Counted from the first letter of the stretch, positions 36,419 through 48,206 are shown. The stretch: 64,000 bases of DNA from Cellulosimicrobium cellulans (GCF_024124905.1 NZ_JAMXST010000002.1:620001-684000); one strand, 5' to 3'. The notes: generated by a model from the sequence alone, not told the origin. Translations and numbers: made by a program.

Positions 36419-37203
36419 CGACGCATCAGGACCCGACGCGCGTGAGCCTCGATCCGCGGACGTCCGCGAACCCGCTGGTGCGCCGCGCCGCCTCGTGGCT
36501 GAGGGCGGCCAACGACCGGCACCCGTGGAACCACAACGAGCACTTCCACGGCTGGGTCGTGCGCCGGGTGCCGCGCGGCGCCCGGGTCGTGCTCGACGTG
36601 GGCTGCGGGGCCGGCGTGCTGCTCGGCCGGCTGCGCCGCCGGGCTCCCGAGGTCCACGGGATCGACGCCGACGCGGGCATGGTCGCCCAGGCTCGGGCGC
36701 GCCTCGCCGCCGACCCCGCCGTCACCGTCCGGCAGCTCGGGTTCGACGACGTCCGCTCGCCCGACGACGTCCGCTCACCCGGCGAGCCCGGTCCTCCGGG
36801 ACGCCCCACCGGCCCGGACGCCCGGGTGGGCGGGGGCTACGACGCGGTGACGATGGTCGCGGTGCTGCACCATCTCGACCTCGACGACGGACTCGCGCAC
36901 GCCCGCAGCCTCCTCGCCCCGGGCGGGCGGTTGCTCGTCGTCGGCCTCGCGCGCGTGGTGTCGGCGCGCGACCTCGCGGTCGACGTCCCGTCGGCGCTCC
37001 TCAACCCCCTCGTGGGCCTCGTCAAGCACCCGCGCCGAGCCCGGCCCGGGGATCCCGGGACGGACGCTCCGGGCATGCCGGTCCGGGACCCGCGGCACAC
37101 CGTCGACGAGATTGCGCGCACGGCCCGGGCGCACCTGCCCGGGGTGCGCGTGCGCCGTCGGCTCTTCTTCCGGTACACGCTCGAGTGGACGGCCCCGCGC
37201 TGA
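36415..37203 (+). CDS. SAM-dependent class I methyltransferase
   Basis: Rossmann-fold methyltransferase of 262 residues, target unknown. Motif I is [16 protein letters not shown] (about 55-70), the acidic motif II is [11 protein letters not shown], and motif IV-like [19 protein letters not shown] is near 140. GTG 36415 overlaps the DivIVA-domain stop. A linker at residues 111-122 carries an exact-frame tandem duplication (DDVRSP twice). It bridges the rlmN/DivIVA group and dxr. Confidence 0.85.
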   Translation: MTTHQDPTRVSLDPRTSANPLVRRAASWLRAANDRHPWNHNEHFHGWVVRRVPRGARVVLDVGCGAGVLLGRLRRRAPEVHGIDADAGMVAQARARLAADPAVTVRQLGFDDVRSPDDVRSPGEPGPPGRPTGPDARVGGGYDAVTMVAVLHHLDLDDGLAHARSLLAPGGRLLVVGLARVVSARDLAVDVPSALLNPLVGLVKHPRRARPGDPGTDAPGMPVRDPRHTVDEIARTARAHLPGVRVRRRLFFRYTLEWTAPR

Positions 37204-37258
37204 CGCGTCGGGACACGCCGTGCGCACGCACCGCCCGCGGCCTGGGAGGATGGGAACC

Positions 37259-38458
37259 ATGCCCGACGGACCCGCCCCCGCCCTCCGCACCGTGACGATC
37301 CTCGGCTCGACCGGGTCGATCGGCACGCAGGCGATCGACGTCGTCCAGGCCCACCCCGACCGGTTCCGCGTCGACGCGCTCTCGGCGGGCGGCGGAGACG
37401 TGCAGCTGCTCGCGCGCCAGGCCGCGACGCTGGGCGTGCGCGCGGTCGGCGTCGCCGACGCGTCGCGCGCCACGGCGCTGGGCGAGGCGCTGGCGCGCGC
37501 CTTCGCCGGACGTGCGGACGTCCCCGAGGTGCTCGCCGGGCCCGACGCCGCCGCTGCGCTCGCCGCCCGGGGGAGCGACGTCGTCCTCAACGGCGTCACG
37601 GGTTCCGTCGGGCTCGGCCCGACGCTCGCCGCGCTGCGCGCCGGGTCCACGCTGGCCCTCGCGAACAAGGAGTCGCTCGTCGCCGGGGGTGCCCTGGTGC
37701 GCGCGGCGCAGCAGCACGCCGACCAGATCGTGCCCGTCGACTCCGAGCACTCGGCCATCGCGCAGTGCCTGCGGTCCGGGACGCGGGCCGAGGTGCGCCG
37801 CCTGATCCTGACCGCCTCCGGCGGGCCCTTCCGCGGGTGGGACGCGGACGCGGTCAAGGCGGCGACGGTCGAGCAGGCGCTCGCGCACCCCACCTGGGCC
37901 ATGGGCCCGGTCGTCACGGTGAACTCCGCGAGCCTCATGAACAAGGGCCTCGAGCTCATCGAGGCGCACCTGCTGTTCGACGTCCCGGCCGACGACATCA
38001 CCGTCGTCGTGCACCCGCAGTCCGTGGTGCACTCGATGGTCGAGTTCGTCGACGGCTCGACGATCGCGCAGGCGTCGCCCCCGGACATGCGCCTGCCCAT
38101 CGCGCTCGGGCTGTCGTGGCCCGAGCGGCTCGACCCCGTGACCCCGCCGTGCGACTGGACGGCCGCGACGTCGTGGACGTTCGAGCCCCTCGACGACGCC
38201 GCGTTCCCCGCGGTGAGCCTCGCGCGCGCCGCCGTCGCGGCGAGCGCGACCCACCCGGCGGTCTACAACGCCGCCAACGAGGAGGCCGTCGCGGCCTTCC
38301 TCAGCGGACGCGCAGGTTTCGGTGACATCGTGACGACCGTCGAGCGTGTGCTCGCGGCGCACGACGGAACCTCCGCGGACGCCGTGACGTTGGACGACGT
38401 GGCGGAGGCCGAGGCCTGGGCGCGCGCCCGCGCGCGCGAGATCCTGGACCGCCGGTGA
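37259..38458 (+). CDS. dxr: 1-deoxy-D-xylulose 5-phosphate reductoisomerase
   Basis: NADPH- and metal-dependent second step of the MEP isoprenoid pathway. The 399 residues include the NADPH motif [17 protein letters not shown] at the N-terminus and [11 protein letters not shown]. The metal site is [12 protein letters not shown], and the substrate segment is ASGGPFRG with the flexible loop HPTWAMG and [17 protein letters not shown] 37259 follows GGGAGGATGGG. Together with rseP and ispG it forms the conserved dxr-rseP-ispG set. Confidence 0.96.
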   Translation: MPDGPAPALRTVTILGSTGSIGTQAIDVVQAHPDRFRVDALSAGGGDVQLLARQAATLGVRAVGVADASRATALGEALARAFAGRADVPEVLAGPDAAAALAARGSDVVLNGVTGSVGLGPTLAALRAGSTLALANKESLVAGGALVRAAQQHADQIVPVDSEHSAIAQCLRSGTRAEVRRLILTASGGPFRGWDADAVKAATVEQALAHPTWAMGPVVTVNSASLMNKGLELIEAHLLFDVPADDITVVVHPQSVVHSMVEFVDGSTIAQASPPDMRLPIALGLSWPERLDPVTPPCDWTAATSWTFEPLDDAAFPAVSLARAAVAASATHPAVYNAANEEAVAAFLSGRAGFGDIVTTVERVLAAHDGTSADAVTLDDVAEAEAWARARAREILDRR

Positions 38459-38513
38459 CGAGCAAGCGTCCGGTCGCGTCGAGCGCCCGGGCCGAGAAGG
38501 AGCAGAGGGACAG

Positions 38514-39824
38514 ATGGCGACGCTGATCGGCATCCTCGTGATCGTGGTCGGGATCGTCGTCTCGATCGCGCTGCACGAGGTCGGGCACATGGTGCCCGCC
38601 AAGAGGTTCGGCGTCCGCGTGAGCCAGTACATGGTCGGGTTCGGCCCGACCCTGTGGTCGCGCACCCGGGGCGAGACCGAGTACGGGTTCAAGGCGATCC
38701 CGCTCGGCGGCTACGTCCGCCTCGTCGGCATGTACCCGCCCGCGCCCGCCGGTGCGCGCCCGCGGGGGAACGGCTTCTTCTCGCAGGTCGTCGCCGACGC
38801 CCGCGACGCGAGCACCGAGGAGATCCGGCCCGGCGAGGAGCACCGGGCCTTCTACAACCTCTCCGCCCCCAAGAAGGTCGTCGTCATGCTCGGCGGCCCC
38901 TTCATGAACCTCCTCATCGCGTTCGTGCTCATGGCGATCGTGTGCGTCGGCATCGGCCTGCCCGCCGTCACGACGACGGTCGGGTCCGTGTCCGCGTGCG
39001 TCCCGTCGGTCGTCGCGACCGAGCAGGAGGAGTGCGCGGCCACGGCCGACCCGTCGCCGGCGGCCGCCGCCGGACTGGAGCCGGGCGACACCGTGGTGTC
39101 GTTCGACGGCACGGAGGTCACCTCCTGGGACCAGCTCTCGGGGATGATCCGCGGCTCCGCCGGCCAGGCGACGCCCGTCGTCGTCGAGCGCGACGGCGAG
39201 CAGGTCGACCTCACCATCACGCCGGTCGACGTGGAGCGCCAGGTCGTCGCCGAGGACGGGACGCCCGTCGTGGACGAGTCCGGCGACCCGGTGACCGAGC
39301 CCGCCGGCTTCGTCGGCTTCACCCCGACGGTGGAGCGGCAGCCCACGGGGATCGGCGTCGCGGCCGAGGCCACGTGGCAGCAGGTGAGCGGCACGGCGGG
39401 GATCATCGTCACCCTGCCCGTGAAGGTCTACGAGGCCGCCCAGGCCGCGTTCACCGACGCGCCCCGCGGTCAGGACTCCGTGATGAGCGTCGTCGGCGTC
39501 GGCCGTGTCGCCGTGGACGTGGCAGGTGCCGAGAGCCCGGTCCTCGACCGCGTCGTCACGATGCTCATGCTGCTCGCCGCGCTCAACGTGGCCCTGTTCG
39601 TCTTCAACCTCATCCCGCTGCTGCCGCTCGACGGCGGGCACGTCGTCAACGCCCTCTACGAGGGGGCCAAGCGCACGGTCGCGCGCGTCCGCGGACTCCC
39701 GCGCCCGGGCCCGGCGGACCTCGCCCGCATGATGCCCGTCGCGTACGTCATGTTCGTCGTCCTCGTCGGCGTCGGCGCCCTCCTCATCCTCGCCGACATC
39801 ATCGACCCGGTCCGCCTCACGTGA
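38514..39824 (+). CDS. rseP: RseP-type site-2 zinc metalloprotease
   Basis: Intramembrane M50 protease of 436 residues that cleaves membrane anti-sigma factors or remnant signal peptides. HEVGH (His21, Glu22, His25) lies in the first transmembrane helix, and the second zinc motif [16 protein letters not shown] is in the C-terminal helix region. A PDZ domain sits between them (about 175-240, [20 protein letters not shown]). About four transmembrane helices are visible. ATG 38514 has GGAGCAGAGGGACAG upstream. A hairpin follows. Confidence 0.94.
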   Translation: MATLIGILVIVVGIVVSIALHEVGHMVPAKRFGVRVSQYMVGFGPTLWSRTRGETEYGFKAIPLGGYVRLVGMYPPAPAGARPRGNGFFSQVVADARDASTEEIRPGEEHRAFYNLSAPKKVVVMLGGPFMNLLIAFVLMAIVCVGIGLPAVTTTVGSVSACVPSVVATEQEECAATADPSPAAAAGLEPGDTVVSFDGTEVTSWDQLSGMIRGSAGQATPVVVERDGEQVDLTITPVDVERQVVAEDGTPVVDESGDPVTEPAGFVGFTPTVERQPTGIGVAAEATWQQVSGTAGIIVTLPVKVYEAAQAAFTDAPRGQDSVMSVVGVGRVAVDVAGAESPVLDRVVTMLMLLAALNVALFVFNLIPLLPLDGGHVVNALYEGAKRTVARVRGLPRPGPADLARMMPVAYVMFVVLVGVGALLILADIIDPVRLT

Positions 39825-39874
39825 CGCCGTCCCTGTCGGAGTCGTCGGGTTCGCTGCCCGCGGCGTCGCGCGTG

Positions 39875-39913
39875 GGCACCCGCGCGTCGTCCTGAGGTCG
39901 GCGCGCGGGTGCC
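39875..39913 (+). terminator. Hairpin after rseP
   Basis: GGCACCCGCGCG and CGCGCGGGTGCC form a 12-bp stem around a 15-nt loop, 50 nt after the rseP stop, in an otherwise empty 283-nt gap. Loop size makes it a moderate terminator candidate. Confidence 0.45.
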
Positions 39914-40095
39914 GAGGTGCGAGAAGCGGCCCCTGCGGGCGGCGTGCCAGGGACCACTTCCCGCATCTCGCGACCACGGACGCGAGAGCGCGGACCCGAC
40001 CCGGCGGCGTGGAGGGGCCGCGAAGATGTGCTGGACCGAGCGGGAAGGTGACGTCCCGGACAGGTCCGACGTGCGGCGTCGGACGGCGGGCGGGG

Positions 40096-40101
40096 GATAC
40101 T
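40096..40101 (+). promoter_or_regulatory. Candidate -10 box of leaderless ispG promoter
   Basis: GATACT lies 6 nt before the GTG at 40108; it rules out longer in-frame starts back to 40009. Confidence 0.45.
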
Positions 40102-40107
40102 AGGGGC

Positions 40108-41271
<1,164 letters not shown>

Positions 41272-41278
41272 CGGTCCG

Positions 41279-42241
41279 GTGGCCCGCTGGCGTCCGACCG
41301 TCCCGGCCCTGAGGCCGCGGTCGCGCGGGGAGGCTGGTGCCGGCGAGCACGCCCGGGCGCGCGTCCTCGTCGACGCGGACGTCCCGGAGGCGCTGGCGGT
41401 CTGTGCGGGCGACCCGGTCGCGTCGACGCTCGCGGCGGCGCGGCTCGCGGTCGCCCAGCACGCGGGTCTGCACGCGGCGGGCGGGCAGGCCTGGGGGTTC
41501 CCGGCCGTCGGGCCGCTCGAGGCGGTGTGCTGGGCCGGTGCCAACCTCGTGCCGGTCGTCCCGGCGTCGCTCGACCCCGACCGGGCCCGCGCGGCGGTCG
41601 CGGCGTTCGCCGTGCTCGCGCGGCACGCCGGACGACGGTCGTCGTCGGTGGTGGGGGAGCGTGACGCCGTCCTCGCGCTGTGGGAGCAGCTCGCGCCCCA
41701 CTGGCCGTCGCCGCGCGAGATCCGGGCGAACCAGCCGTCGCTCGCGATCGACCGCGACCCCGACGTCGAGCCCGACCCGGGCGTGCGTCGCTCCGTCGCG
41801 GCCGAGGTGCCCGTGGTCCTGCCCGCGTGCGTGCGCATGTTCACCGAGGAGGTCGGCTACTCGCCCGTCGAGGGCGGCGGGCGCGCCTACGAGGAGCGGG
41901 TGCGGTCGCTCGTGCTCGCGGGCCGGTCGTTCGTCCGGATCGCGGGGGGCGACGGCGCGCCGCACGTCGTCTTCAAGGCGGAGCTCGGCGCGGTGACGCC
42001 GCTCGTCGCGCAGGTCCAGGGCGTGTGGGTCGACCCGCGGTACCGCGGCCAGGGCCTGGCCGCGCCGGGGATGGCCGCCGTCGTGCACCTCGCCCGCCGG
42101 GGGACCCCGGCCGAGGCCGCCCGCCGCGTCGCGCCGCCGGTGGTGTCGCTGTACGTCAACGACTACAACGCGCGCGCGCTCGCGACGTACCGGCGCGTCG
42201 GGTTCGAGCAGGTCGGCACGTACGCCACGGTCCTCTTCTGA
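41279..42241 (+). CDS. GNAT acetyltransferase with N-terminal DUF4081 domain
   Basis: Predicted acetyl-CoA-dependent N-acetyltransferase of 320 residues, substrate unknown. The N-terminal half (about 30-130, ARVLVDADVPEALAVC) resembles DUF4081, a degenerate GNAT-like module. The C-terminal half is a canonical GNAT fold with the acetyl-CoA loop VWVDPRYRGQGLAAPGM (about 244-260) and SLYVNDYNARALATYRRVGF. The GTG start lies 7 nt after the ispG stop, so it is probably cotranscribed with ispG, a pairing common in actinobacteria. It is convergent with the reverse-strand glycosylase gene, which ends 18 nt away. Confidence 0.85.
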   Translation: MARWRPTVPALRPRSRGEAGAGEHARARVLVDADVPEALAVCAGDPVASTLAAARLAVAQHAGLHAAGGQAWGFPAVGPLEAVCWAGANLVPVVPASLDPDRARAAVAAFAVLARHAGRRSSSVVGERDAVLALWEQLAPHWPSPREIRANQPSLAIDRDPDVEPDPGVRRSVAAEVPVVLPACVRMFTEEVGYSPVEGGGRAYEERVRSLVLAGRSFVRIAGGDGAPHVVFKAELGAVTPLVAQVQGVWVDPRYRGQGLAAPGMAAVVHLARRGTPAEAARRVAPPVVSLYVNDYNARALATYRRVGFEQVGTYATVLF

Positions 42242-42259
42242 CGGTCCGCGACCCGCGCG

Positions 42260-43183
42260 CTACTTGAGCAGCCGCGACATCCGGCGGTCGGCGAGGACCT
42301 GGCCCCCCGTCTGGCACGTCGCGCAGTACTGCAGGCTGCGGTCGGCGAAGCTCACCTCGCGCACGACGTCCCCGCACACGGGGCACGGCAGCCCGGTGCG
42401 TCCGTGCACGCGCATGCCCGCGCGCTTGGCGTCCTTGAGCTCCGCGGCGGGCTTGCCCGACGACGCCGCCACGGCCTCCGCGAGCACCTCGCCGACGGCG
42501 GCGTGCACCCGGGCGACCTCGTCCGGCGTGAACGAGCGCGTGAGCTTGAACGGGCTCGTGCGGGCCGCGTGGAGGATGTCGTCGGAGTAGGCGTTGCCGA
42601 TCCCCGCGATCGACGACTGGTCGCGCAGGAGCCCCTTGACCTGCTGGTTGCGCGCGGCCATGAGCGCCCCGAGCGCCTCGGGGGTGAAGCCCGGGTCGAG
42701 CGGCTCGATCCCGAGCGTCTCGATCGCCCGGACCTCCTCGGGGTGCCGGACGACGTGCACCGCGAGCCGCTTGCGCGTCCCCGCCTCGGTGAGGTCGAAC
42801 CCCGAGCCGTCGTCGAACCGCACGCGCAGCGCGAGCACCGCGGCCTTCCCGCCCCCGCTGCCGCCGAGCCGGGGCCGCACGGGCGTCGTCGGTGCCTTCT
42901 CCGACCACCGCAGCCACCCGGCGCGGGCGAGGTGGAAGACGAGGTGGACCTCGTCGTCGGGCCCCGGCGCGGGCGGGCCGTCCACGGGCTGCGCGAGGAC
43001 GAGGTCGAGCCACTTGCCGTGGCGGCGGGCACCGGTCACGACGCGCCCGACGAGCGCCCCGACGGGCGGGTCGAACGTCTTGAGCGCGGCGATCTGGGCG
43101 ACGTCGGCGGCGACGACGGTGCGTCCGGTCGCGCGGTCGTCGAGGAACCGGACGAGGGCCTCGACCTCGGGCAGCTCGGGCAT
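42260..43183 (-). CDS. Fpg/Nei-family DNA glycosylase
   Basis: Base-excision repair glycosylase/AP lyase of 307 residues. It begins [16 protein letters not shown], with the Pro nucleophile and Glu of the family. The helix-two-turn-helix region reads [18 protein letters not shown], and the C-terminal zinc finger is [20 protein letters not shown] plus CATCQTGG. It may be a Nei-like paralogue; the standard mutM usually sits beside rnc, which is absent here. A GGAGGAT ribosome site precedes the start. It is divergent from proS with only 33 nt between the two starts. Confidence 0.9.
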   Translation of the reverse strand: MPELPEVEALVRFLDDRATGRTVVAADVAQIAALKTFDPPVGALVGRVVTGARRHGKWLDLVLAQPVDGPPAPGPDDEVHLVFHLARAGWLRWSEKAPTTPVRPRLGGSGGGKAAVLALRVRFDDGSGFDLTEAGTRKRLAVHVVRHPEEVRAIETLGIEPLDPGFTPEALGALMAARNQQVKGLLRDQSSIAGIGNAYSDDILHAARTSPFKLTRSFTPDEVARVHAAVGEVLAEAVAASSGKPAAELKDAKRAGMRVHGRTGLPCPVCGDVVREVSFADRSLQYCATCQTGGQVLADRRMSRLLK

Positions 43184-43203
43184 GGGGACATCCTCCCCGC
43201 CGG

Positions 43204-43209
43204 TAGGGT
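43204..43209 (+). promoter_or_regulatory. Candidate -10 box of leaderless proS promoter
   Basis: TAGGGT lies 7 nt before the ATG at 43217. It falls in the 33-nt gap between two divergent starts, so the glycosylase promoter must lie inside proS or share this gap. Confidence 0.5.
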
Positions 43210-43216
43210 GGGGCGC

Positions 43217-45085
43217 ATGTCTTCCGTCACGTCCGGCGCGCCCGCCGCGGCCTCCACCCGCGTCCGGGGCGCCGACCTCCTGCGCCTGTCCACCCTGTTC
43301 GTCCGGACGCTGCGCGAGGACCCGGCCGACGCCGAGGTCGCGAGCCACAAGCTCCTCGTGCGAGCGGGCTACATCCGCCGCGCCGCGCCTGGCATCTACA
43401 CCTGGCTCCCGCTCGGCCTGCGCGTGCTGCGCAAGGTCGAGGACGTGGTCCGCGAGGAGATGGCCGCGGCGGGCGCGCAGGAGGTGCACTTCCCGGCGCT
43501 GCTGCCCAAGGAGCCGTACGAGGCGACGGGCCGCTGGACGGAGTACGGGCCCAACATCTTCCGGCTCAAGGACCGCAAGGAGGGCGACTACCTCCTCGCG
43601 CCGACGCACGAGGAGATGTTCACGCTCCTCGTCAAGGACCTGTACTCGTCGTACAAGGACCTGCCGCTGACGATCTACCAGATCCAGACCAAGTACCGCG
43701 ACGAGGCGCGTCCTCGCGCCGGCCTCATCCGCGGCCGCGAGTTCGTCATGAAGGACGCCTACTCGTTCGACACCACGGACGAGGGTCTGGAGCGCTCCTA
43801 CGAGGCGCAGCGCGCGGCGTACCGGCGCATCTTCGACCGGCTCGGGCTCGAGTACGTGATCGTGGCCGCGACGTCGGGCGCCATGGGCGGCTCGCGCTCC
43901 GAGGAGTTCCTCACCCCGACGCCGATCGGCGAGGACACGTTCGTGCGCTCGCCCGGCGGGTACGCGGCCAACGTCGAGGCGGTCGTGACGCCCGTCCCGG
44001 AGGACGTCGACTACGCCGACGCGCCCGCGGCGCACGTCGAGGACACGCCCGACACCCCGACGATCGACTCGCTCGTCGCCCTCGCCAACGCCCGCTTCCC
44101 GCGCCCCGACCGCGCGTGGACGGCGGCGGACACGCTGAAGAACGTCGTGCTCGCCCTCACGCACCCCGACGGCCGCCGCGAGGTCGTCGTCGTCGGGCTG
44201 CCCGGCGACCGCGAGGTCGACCTCAAGCGCGTCGGCGCGGCGTTCGAGCCGGCCGAGGTCGAGCCGGCGACGGACGCGGACTTCGCCGCGCACCCCGAGC
44301 TCGTCAAGGGCTACATCGGCCCGCAGGTGCTCGGCCCGAACGTCCGGCGCGACGTGCCCGCGGAGGTCGTGGAGAGCGAGGTGCCCGAGCGGCACTCCGT
44401 GCGCTACCTGCTCGACCCGCGCGTCGTCGCCGGCACGCGCTGGATCACCGGCGCGAACGAACCGGGGCGGCACGTGTTCGACCTCGTCGCCGAGCGCGAC
44501 TTCGCCGCCGACGGCACGGTCGAGGCGGCCGAGGTCCGCGCGGGCGACCTCGCGCCCGACGGCTCGGGCCCGCTCGAGCTGGCCCGCGGTATCGAGATCG
44601 GCCACATCTTCGCGCTCGGGCGCAAGTACGCCCAGGCGCTCGGCCTCACCGTGCTCGACGAGAACGGCAAGCAGGTCGTCGTGACCATGGGGTCGTACGG
44701 CATCGGCGTGACGCGCGTGCTCGCGGCGCTCGCGGAGGCGAACCACGACGACGCCGGGCTCGCGTGGCCCGCGCACGTCGCGCCCGCGCACGTGCACGTC
44801 GTCGCGACGGGCAAGGACGCGAGCGTGTTCGACGAGGCCGAGCGCCTCGCGACCGAGCTCACGGCCCGGGGCATCGAGGTGGTCTACGACGACCGTCCGA
44901 AGGTCTCGCCGGGCGTGAAGTTCAAGGACGCCGAGCTCCTCGGCGTGCCGCTCCTCCTCGTCGTGGGCCGCGGCCTGGCCGACGGCGTCGTCGAGGTCCG
45001 CCCCCGCGCGGGCGAGGCCGTGCAGGTCGCCGTCGCGGACGCCGTCGAGCACGTGGCGGCGCAGGTGGCCGAGCTCCTGGGCTGA
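43217..45085 (+). CDS. proS: Prolyl-tRNA synthetase (bacterial type)
   Basis: Class II synthetase charging tRNA-Pro. The 622 residues carry motif 1 ([20 protein letters not shown]), motif 2 ([19 protein letters not shown]), and the bacterial editing insertion (about 225-420, containing the [10 protein letters not shown] and [10 protein letters not shown] stretches). Motif 3, [20 protein letters not shown], comes next, then the anticodon-binding domain to the end. ATG 43217 is preferred to upstream in-frame codons because of the TAGGGT box and the homology start. A strong terminator follows. Confidence 0.96.
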   Translation: MSSVTSGAPAAASTRVRGADLLRLSTLFVRTLREDPADAEVASHKLLVRAGYIRRAAPGIYTWLPLGLRVLRKVEDVVREEMAAAGAQEVHFPALLPKEPYEATGRWTEYGPNIFRLKDRKEGDYLLAPTHEEMFTLLVKDLYSSYKDLPLTIYQIQTKYRDEARPRAGLIRGREFVMKDAYSFDTTDEGLERSYEAQRAAYRRIFDRLGLEYVIVAATSGAMGGSRSEEFLTPTPIGEDTFVRSPGGYAANVEAVVTPVPEDVDYADAPAAHVEDTPDTPTIDSLVALANARFPRPDRAWTAADTLKNVVLALTHPDGRREVVVVGLPGDREVDLKRVGAAFEPAEVEPATDADFAAHPELVKGYIGPQVLGPNVRRDVPAEVVESEVPERHSVRYLLDPRVVAGTRWITGANEPGRHVFDLVAERDFAADGTVEAAEVRAGDLAPDGSGPLELARGIEIGHIFALGRKYAQALGLTVLDENGKQVVVTMGSYGIGVTRVLAALAEANHDDAGLAWPAHVAPAHVHVVATGKDASVFDEAERLATELTARGIEVVYDDRPKVSPGVKFKDAELLGVPLLLVVGRGLADGVVEVRPRAGEAVQVAVADAVEHVAAQVAELLG

Positions 45086-45099
45086 CACGTCGCAGCGTC

Positions 45100-45141
45100 G
45101 GAGGCGCCCCCGGTCCGGTCTCACGGGCCGGGGGCGCCTCC
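45100..45141 (+). terminator. Bidirectional terminator between proS and lipoprotein gene
   Basis: GGAGGCGCCCCCGG and CCGGGGGCGCCTCC form a perfect 14-bp stem around a 14-nt loop, 14 nt after the proS stop. Being symmetrical it can also serve the convergent reverse-strand gene. Confidence 0.75.
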
Positions 45142-45246
45142 GTCGTCCCCGGAGGAGAGCGGGAGGAGCGGCGGTCCCGCGCGGGTCGCGTGCCGCTCCC
45201 GCACCGAGCCGGGTGGCGCCCGTCCGACGCCGGGGCGCGGCCGGGC

Positions 45247-46362
45247 TCAGCCGGCGGCCTGCTCCGGGAGCCCGGGGAAGGCGACGGGCGGCTCGCCCCA
45301 CGCGACCGCGCCCGCCCACGAGTCGACGAGGAGGGCCACCGCCTCGGCCCGGGAGGTGGCCGGGGCGGTCGCGACGAGGCTCGCGTACGACTGCGCGAGG
45401 CCCGACTCGACCTGGCGCGCCAGGGAGGCGAGGTCCGCGTCGTCCGGCAGCGCGTAGGCGACGCGCCGGGGGTCCTGCGCGGTGCCGTCCGTCCCGGCTG
45501 CGAGGGCCCACGCCTGGCCGCGCGCACGGTGCTCGGCGGCGCGCGCGACCGCAGCCGTGCGGGCGTCGCCCTCGGACTGCGCGGCGCGCACCTCGTACGC
45601 GTACCCCGCGGCGTCCTCCGACTCGACGAGCGTCGCGAGGTCCGGCGCGCCGACGCCGGCGGGCGACTCCTCGACGGGTGGGGCCGTCGTCGCGAGCCCG
45701 TCGGCCGCGGCGGACCCGGTGAGCGCGGCGAGGCGTCGCGCCGAGACGTGGTCCGACGCCGCGACCGACGCGAGGAGCCGGGCGAGCCCGGCGTCCGTCG
45801 ACGCGTCGGCCGAGGCGCCCGCGCGCTGCGCGGCCTCCACGAGCGCGACGACGACGTCGTCGGTCGTGGCGAGGTCGCCGCCGGTGCCGGGGGCGTCGGA
45901 CGAGCCGTCGTCGGTGCCCTCGCCGCCGGCCGGCGTCTCGTCGCCGGCGGCCTCGTCGTCGCCCCCCGGCGGGGGACCCTGTGGGGGGGTGTCGCCACCG
46001 GGGAGGTCGAGGTCGCCCAGCCCGGAGTCGTAGACCCCGCCGAGGGCGTCGACGTGCTGCCCGGCGAACGTCGCGACGTCCTCGAGGGCTGCGAGGGTGG
46101 CCGGGTCGGTCACGCCCGGCGTGACGTCCGCCACGAGGTCGGCGATCGCGAGGGCCTCGTCCACCGCGCCGGCGCGGAGCACCTCGACGGCGTCGGGCGA
46201 CGGCTCGGTGGGGGGCGGCGTCTCCAGCCGGAGGCCGCACCCGGCCGCCAGGACGCCGGTCGCGAGCACCGTCACGGCGGCGAGCAGGCGGCCCCCGGGC
46301 CGGGGCGTCCGGCCCGGGCGGGAACGGGTCGCCGCGGGTGCCGCGGTCGCGTGGGGAGTCAT
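45247..46362 (-). CDS. Lipoprotein with C-terminal DUF4439-like domain
   Basis: Secreted membrane-anchored protein of 371 residues, function unknown. The signal peptide ends in the lipobox VLAAGC with lipid Cys at about residue 41. A Pro/Gly/Asp-rich linker (about 130-180) separates an Ala-rich helical region from a C-terminal helical domain (about 230-371, DAAGYAYEVRAAQSEGDART). That domain matches the ferritin-like DUF4439 fold often found between proS and rimP in actinobacteria. The start has a weak ribosome site. It is divergent from rimP. Confidence 0.8.
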   Translation of the reverse strand: MTPHATAAPAATRSRPGRTPRPGGRLLAAVTVLATGVLAAGCGLRLETPPPTEPSPDAVEVLRAGAVDEALAIADLVADVTPGVTDPATLAALEDVATFAGQHVDALGGVYDSGLGDLDLPGGDTPPQGPPPGGDDEAAGDETPAGGEGTDDGSSDAPGTGGDLATTDDVVVALVEAAQRAGASADASTDAGLARLLASVAASDHVSARRLAALTGSAAADGLATTAPPVEESPAGVGAPDLATLVESEDAAGYAYEVRAAQSEGDARTAAVARAAEHRARGQAWALAAGTDGTAQDPRRVAYALPDDADLASLARQVESGLAQSYASLVATAPATSRAEAVALLVDSWAGAVAWGEPPVAFPGLPEQAAG

Positions 46363-46400
46363 CGGGGGCGATGATGTCACGTCCGGGGCCCGCGAGTCGT

Positions 46401-46445
46401 TAGGCTGGTCCCCGGTCGAACGTCCCGACGAGCGGATCGTCGGGA
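46401..46445 (+). promoter_or_regulatory. rimP-nusA promoter and leader hairpin
   Basis: TAGGCT at 46401-46406 is a -10 candidate. In the roughly 100-nt leader TCCCGACG (46423-46430) and CGTCGGGA (46438-46445) form an 8-bp hairpin with a 7-nt loop. This would be the promoter for the rimP-nusA pair; leader control by NusA itself, as known in E. coli, is possible. Confidence 0.5.
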
Positions 46446-46512
46446 GATCCCGAGACAACAACACACCGGTCGTCTTCCGTACCCGGCGTGGGACACGGAC
46501 AGGAGCTGAGTC

Positions 46513-47142
46513 ATGGCAGGGCAGGCGGGCGGTCAGTCCGGCAAGGCACCCGGGGGCGACGCGACGTCGCACGCGCTCCGCGAGAGCGTGCGCGCGGCGA
46601 TCGAGCCCGCGGTCCGGGACGCGGGACTCTTCCTCGAGGACGTCACGGTGTCGCGCGCCGGAGCCCGCTCCGTGGTGCGCGTCGTGCTCGATCTCCCGGA
46701 CGACGTCGAGGGGAACCTCGACCTCGACACCGTGGCGGAGGCGACCCGCCCCATCTCCACGGCGCTGGACGCGGTGGACCCGCTCCGCGGCGCGTACACG
46801 CTCGAGGTCTCGACGCCCGGCACCGACCGTCCGCTCACCGAGCCGCGCCACTTCCGGCGCGCCCGCGGTCGCCTCGTACGCCTCGTGCTCGCCGACGGCG
46901 GCACGGTCGAGGGGCGCCTGCGGGCCGGGTCCGAGGTCGGCCCGGACCTGCTGCTCGACGTACCCGGCGCGCGCGGGGTCGTGACGGAGCGCGTCGTGCC
47001 GTTGGCCGACGTGGTCCGTGGGCAGGTGCAGGTGGAGCTCAGGCGCGCCCTGGAGGCCGACCTGCCCGAGCTCGACGACGCTGCCGACGATCCGGCGCCC
47101 GGCTCGACCGACGACACGACCGCCCACGACGAGGAGGCCTGA
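46513..47142 (+). CDS. rimP: Ribosome maturation factor RimP
   Basis: Needed for 30S maturation. The 209 residues contain the N-terminal RimP domain (about 18-100, [21 protein letters not shown] and [20 protein letters not shown]) and the C-terminal SH3-like domain ([18 protein letters not shown]). An acidic Asp-rich tail ends the protein. ATG 46513 follows GACAGGAGCTGAGTC. It is followed after 2 nt by nusA, the universal pairing. Confidence 0.94.
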   Translation: MAGQAGGQSGKAPGGDATSHALRESVRAAIEPAVRDAGLFLEDVTVSRAGARSVVRVVLDLPDDVEGNLDLDTVAEATRPISTALDAVDPLRGAYTLEVSTPGTDRPLTEPRHFRRARGRLVRLVLADGGTVEGRLRAGSEVGPDLLLDVPGARGVVTERVVPLADVVRGQVQVELRRALEADLPELDDAADDPAPGSTDDTTAHDEEA

Positions 47143-47144
47143 CG

Positions 47145-48206
47145 ATGGACGTGGACATGAGCGCGCTGCGCCTGCTGGAGCGCGAGAGGGACATCAGCCT
47201 CGACGTCCTGGTGGCCGCGATCGAGCAGGCCCTGCTCTCGGCGTACCACCGCACCCCGGACGCGTACTCCCGCGCGCGCGTCGAGCTCGACCGCAAGACG
47301 GGGCACGTCACCGTGTGGGCGCGCGAGGAGCTGCCGGCTCCCCAGACCGACGACGAGGACGCCCCGCGCGGCCCGGTCGAGTACGGGCCGGAGTTCGACC
47401 ACACGCCCGCCGACTTCGGCCGGATCGCGACGTCGACCGCGCGCCAGGTCATCGTCCAGCGCCTGCGCGACGCCGAGGACGACCAGATCCTCGGCACGTT
47501 CCGCGGCAAGGAGGGCGAGGTCCTCGCGGGCGTCATCCAGCAGGGCCGCGACCCGCGCGTGGTGCTGGTCGACGTCGGCGGCACCGAGGCGGTCCTCCCG
47601 CCGCACGAGCAGGTGCCCACGGAGGAGTACGTGCACGGCGAGCGCCTGCGCGCGTACGTGCTCGAGGTGGCCCGGGGAATGAAGGGCGCGCAGATCACGT
47701 TGAGCCGCACGCACCCGAACCTCGTGCGCAAGCTGTTCGAGCTCGAGGTGCCCGAGGTCGCGGACGGGTCGGTGGAGATCACCGCCATCGCCCGCGAGGC
47801 CGGGCACCGGACGAAGGTCGCCGTGCGCTCCCGGGTCCCCGGTCTCGGGGCCAAGGGCGCCTGCATCGGCCCGATGGGCTCCCGGGTGCGCGCCGTCATG
47901 GCGGAGCTGCACGGCGAGAAGATCGACATCGTCGACCACAGCGACGACCCGGCGCAGTTCGTGGCCAACGCCCTGTCACCGGCTCGTGTGTCGTCCGTCA
48001 CGGTCGTCGACGAGGTGGCCCGCGCCGCGCGCGTCGTCGTCCCGGACTTCCAGCTCTCCCTGGCGATCGGCAAGGAGGGGCAGAACGCCCGCCTGGCCGC
48101 GAAGCTCACGGGGTGGCGCATCGACATCCGCTCGGACGAGGGCGGCGCCCCGGCGGAGCGGTCCGGCGACGACGCTCCCGCAGGTCCTCGCACCGGAGAC
48201 CGGTAG
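47145..48206 (+). CDS. nusA: Transcription termination/antitermination factor NusA
   Basis: RNA polymerase accessory factor controlling pausing, termination and rRNA antitermination. The 353 residues are the short actinobacterial form. It has an N-terminal RNAP-binding domain ([27 protein letters not shown]), an S1 domain (about 125-200, [21 protein letters not shown]), and KH1-KH2 ([20 protein letters not shown], then [19 protein letters not shown]). The acidic repeats of E. coli NusA are absent. ATG 47145 was chosen since it matches the family start; longer frames overlap rimP. Confidence 0.96.
   Translation: MDVDMSALRLLERERDISLDVLVAAIEQALLSAYHRTPDAYSRARVELDRKTGHVTVWAREELPAPQTDDEDAPRGPVEYGPEFDHTPADFGRIATSTARQVIVQRLRDAEDDQILGTFRGKEGEVLAGVIQQGRDPRVVLVDVGGTEAVLPPHEQVPTEEYVHGERLRAYVLEVARGMKGAQITLSRTHPNLVRKLFELEVPEVADGSVEITAIAREAGHRTKVAVRSRVPGLGAKGACIGPMGSRVRAVMAELHGEKIDIVDHSDDPAQFVANALSPARVSSVTVVDEVARAARVVVPDFQLSLAIGKEGQNARLAAKLTGWRIDIRSDEGGAPAERSGDDAPAGPRTGDR

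Noticed and set aside
40009-40107. N-terminal extension of ispG
   Set aside because: The added residues are not IspG-like and the GATACT box lies between the two starts.
42260-46240. Reverse-strand frame continuing from the Fpg/Nei gene across proS
   Set aside because: Only the part beginning MPELPEVE at 43183 is protein-like; the extension is antisense to proS.
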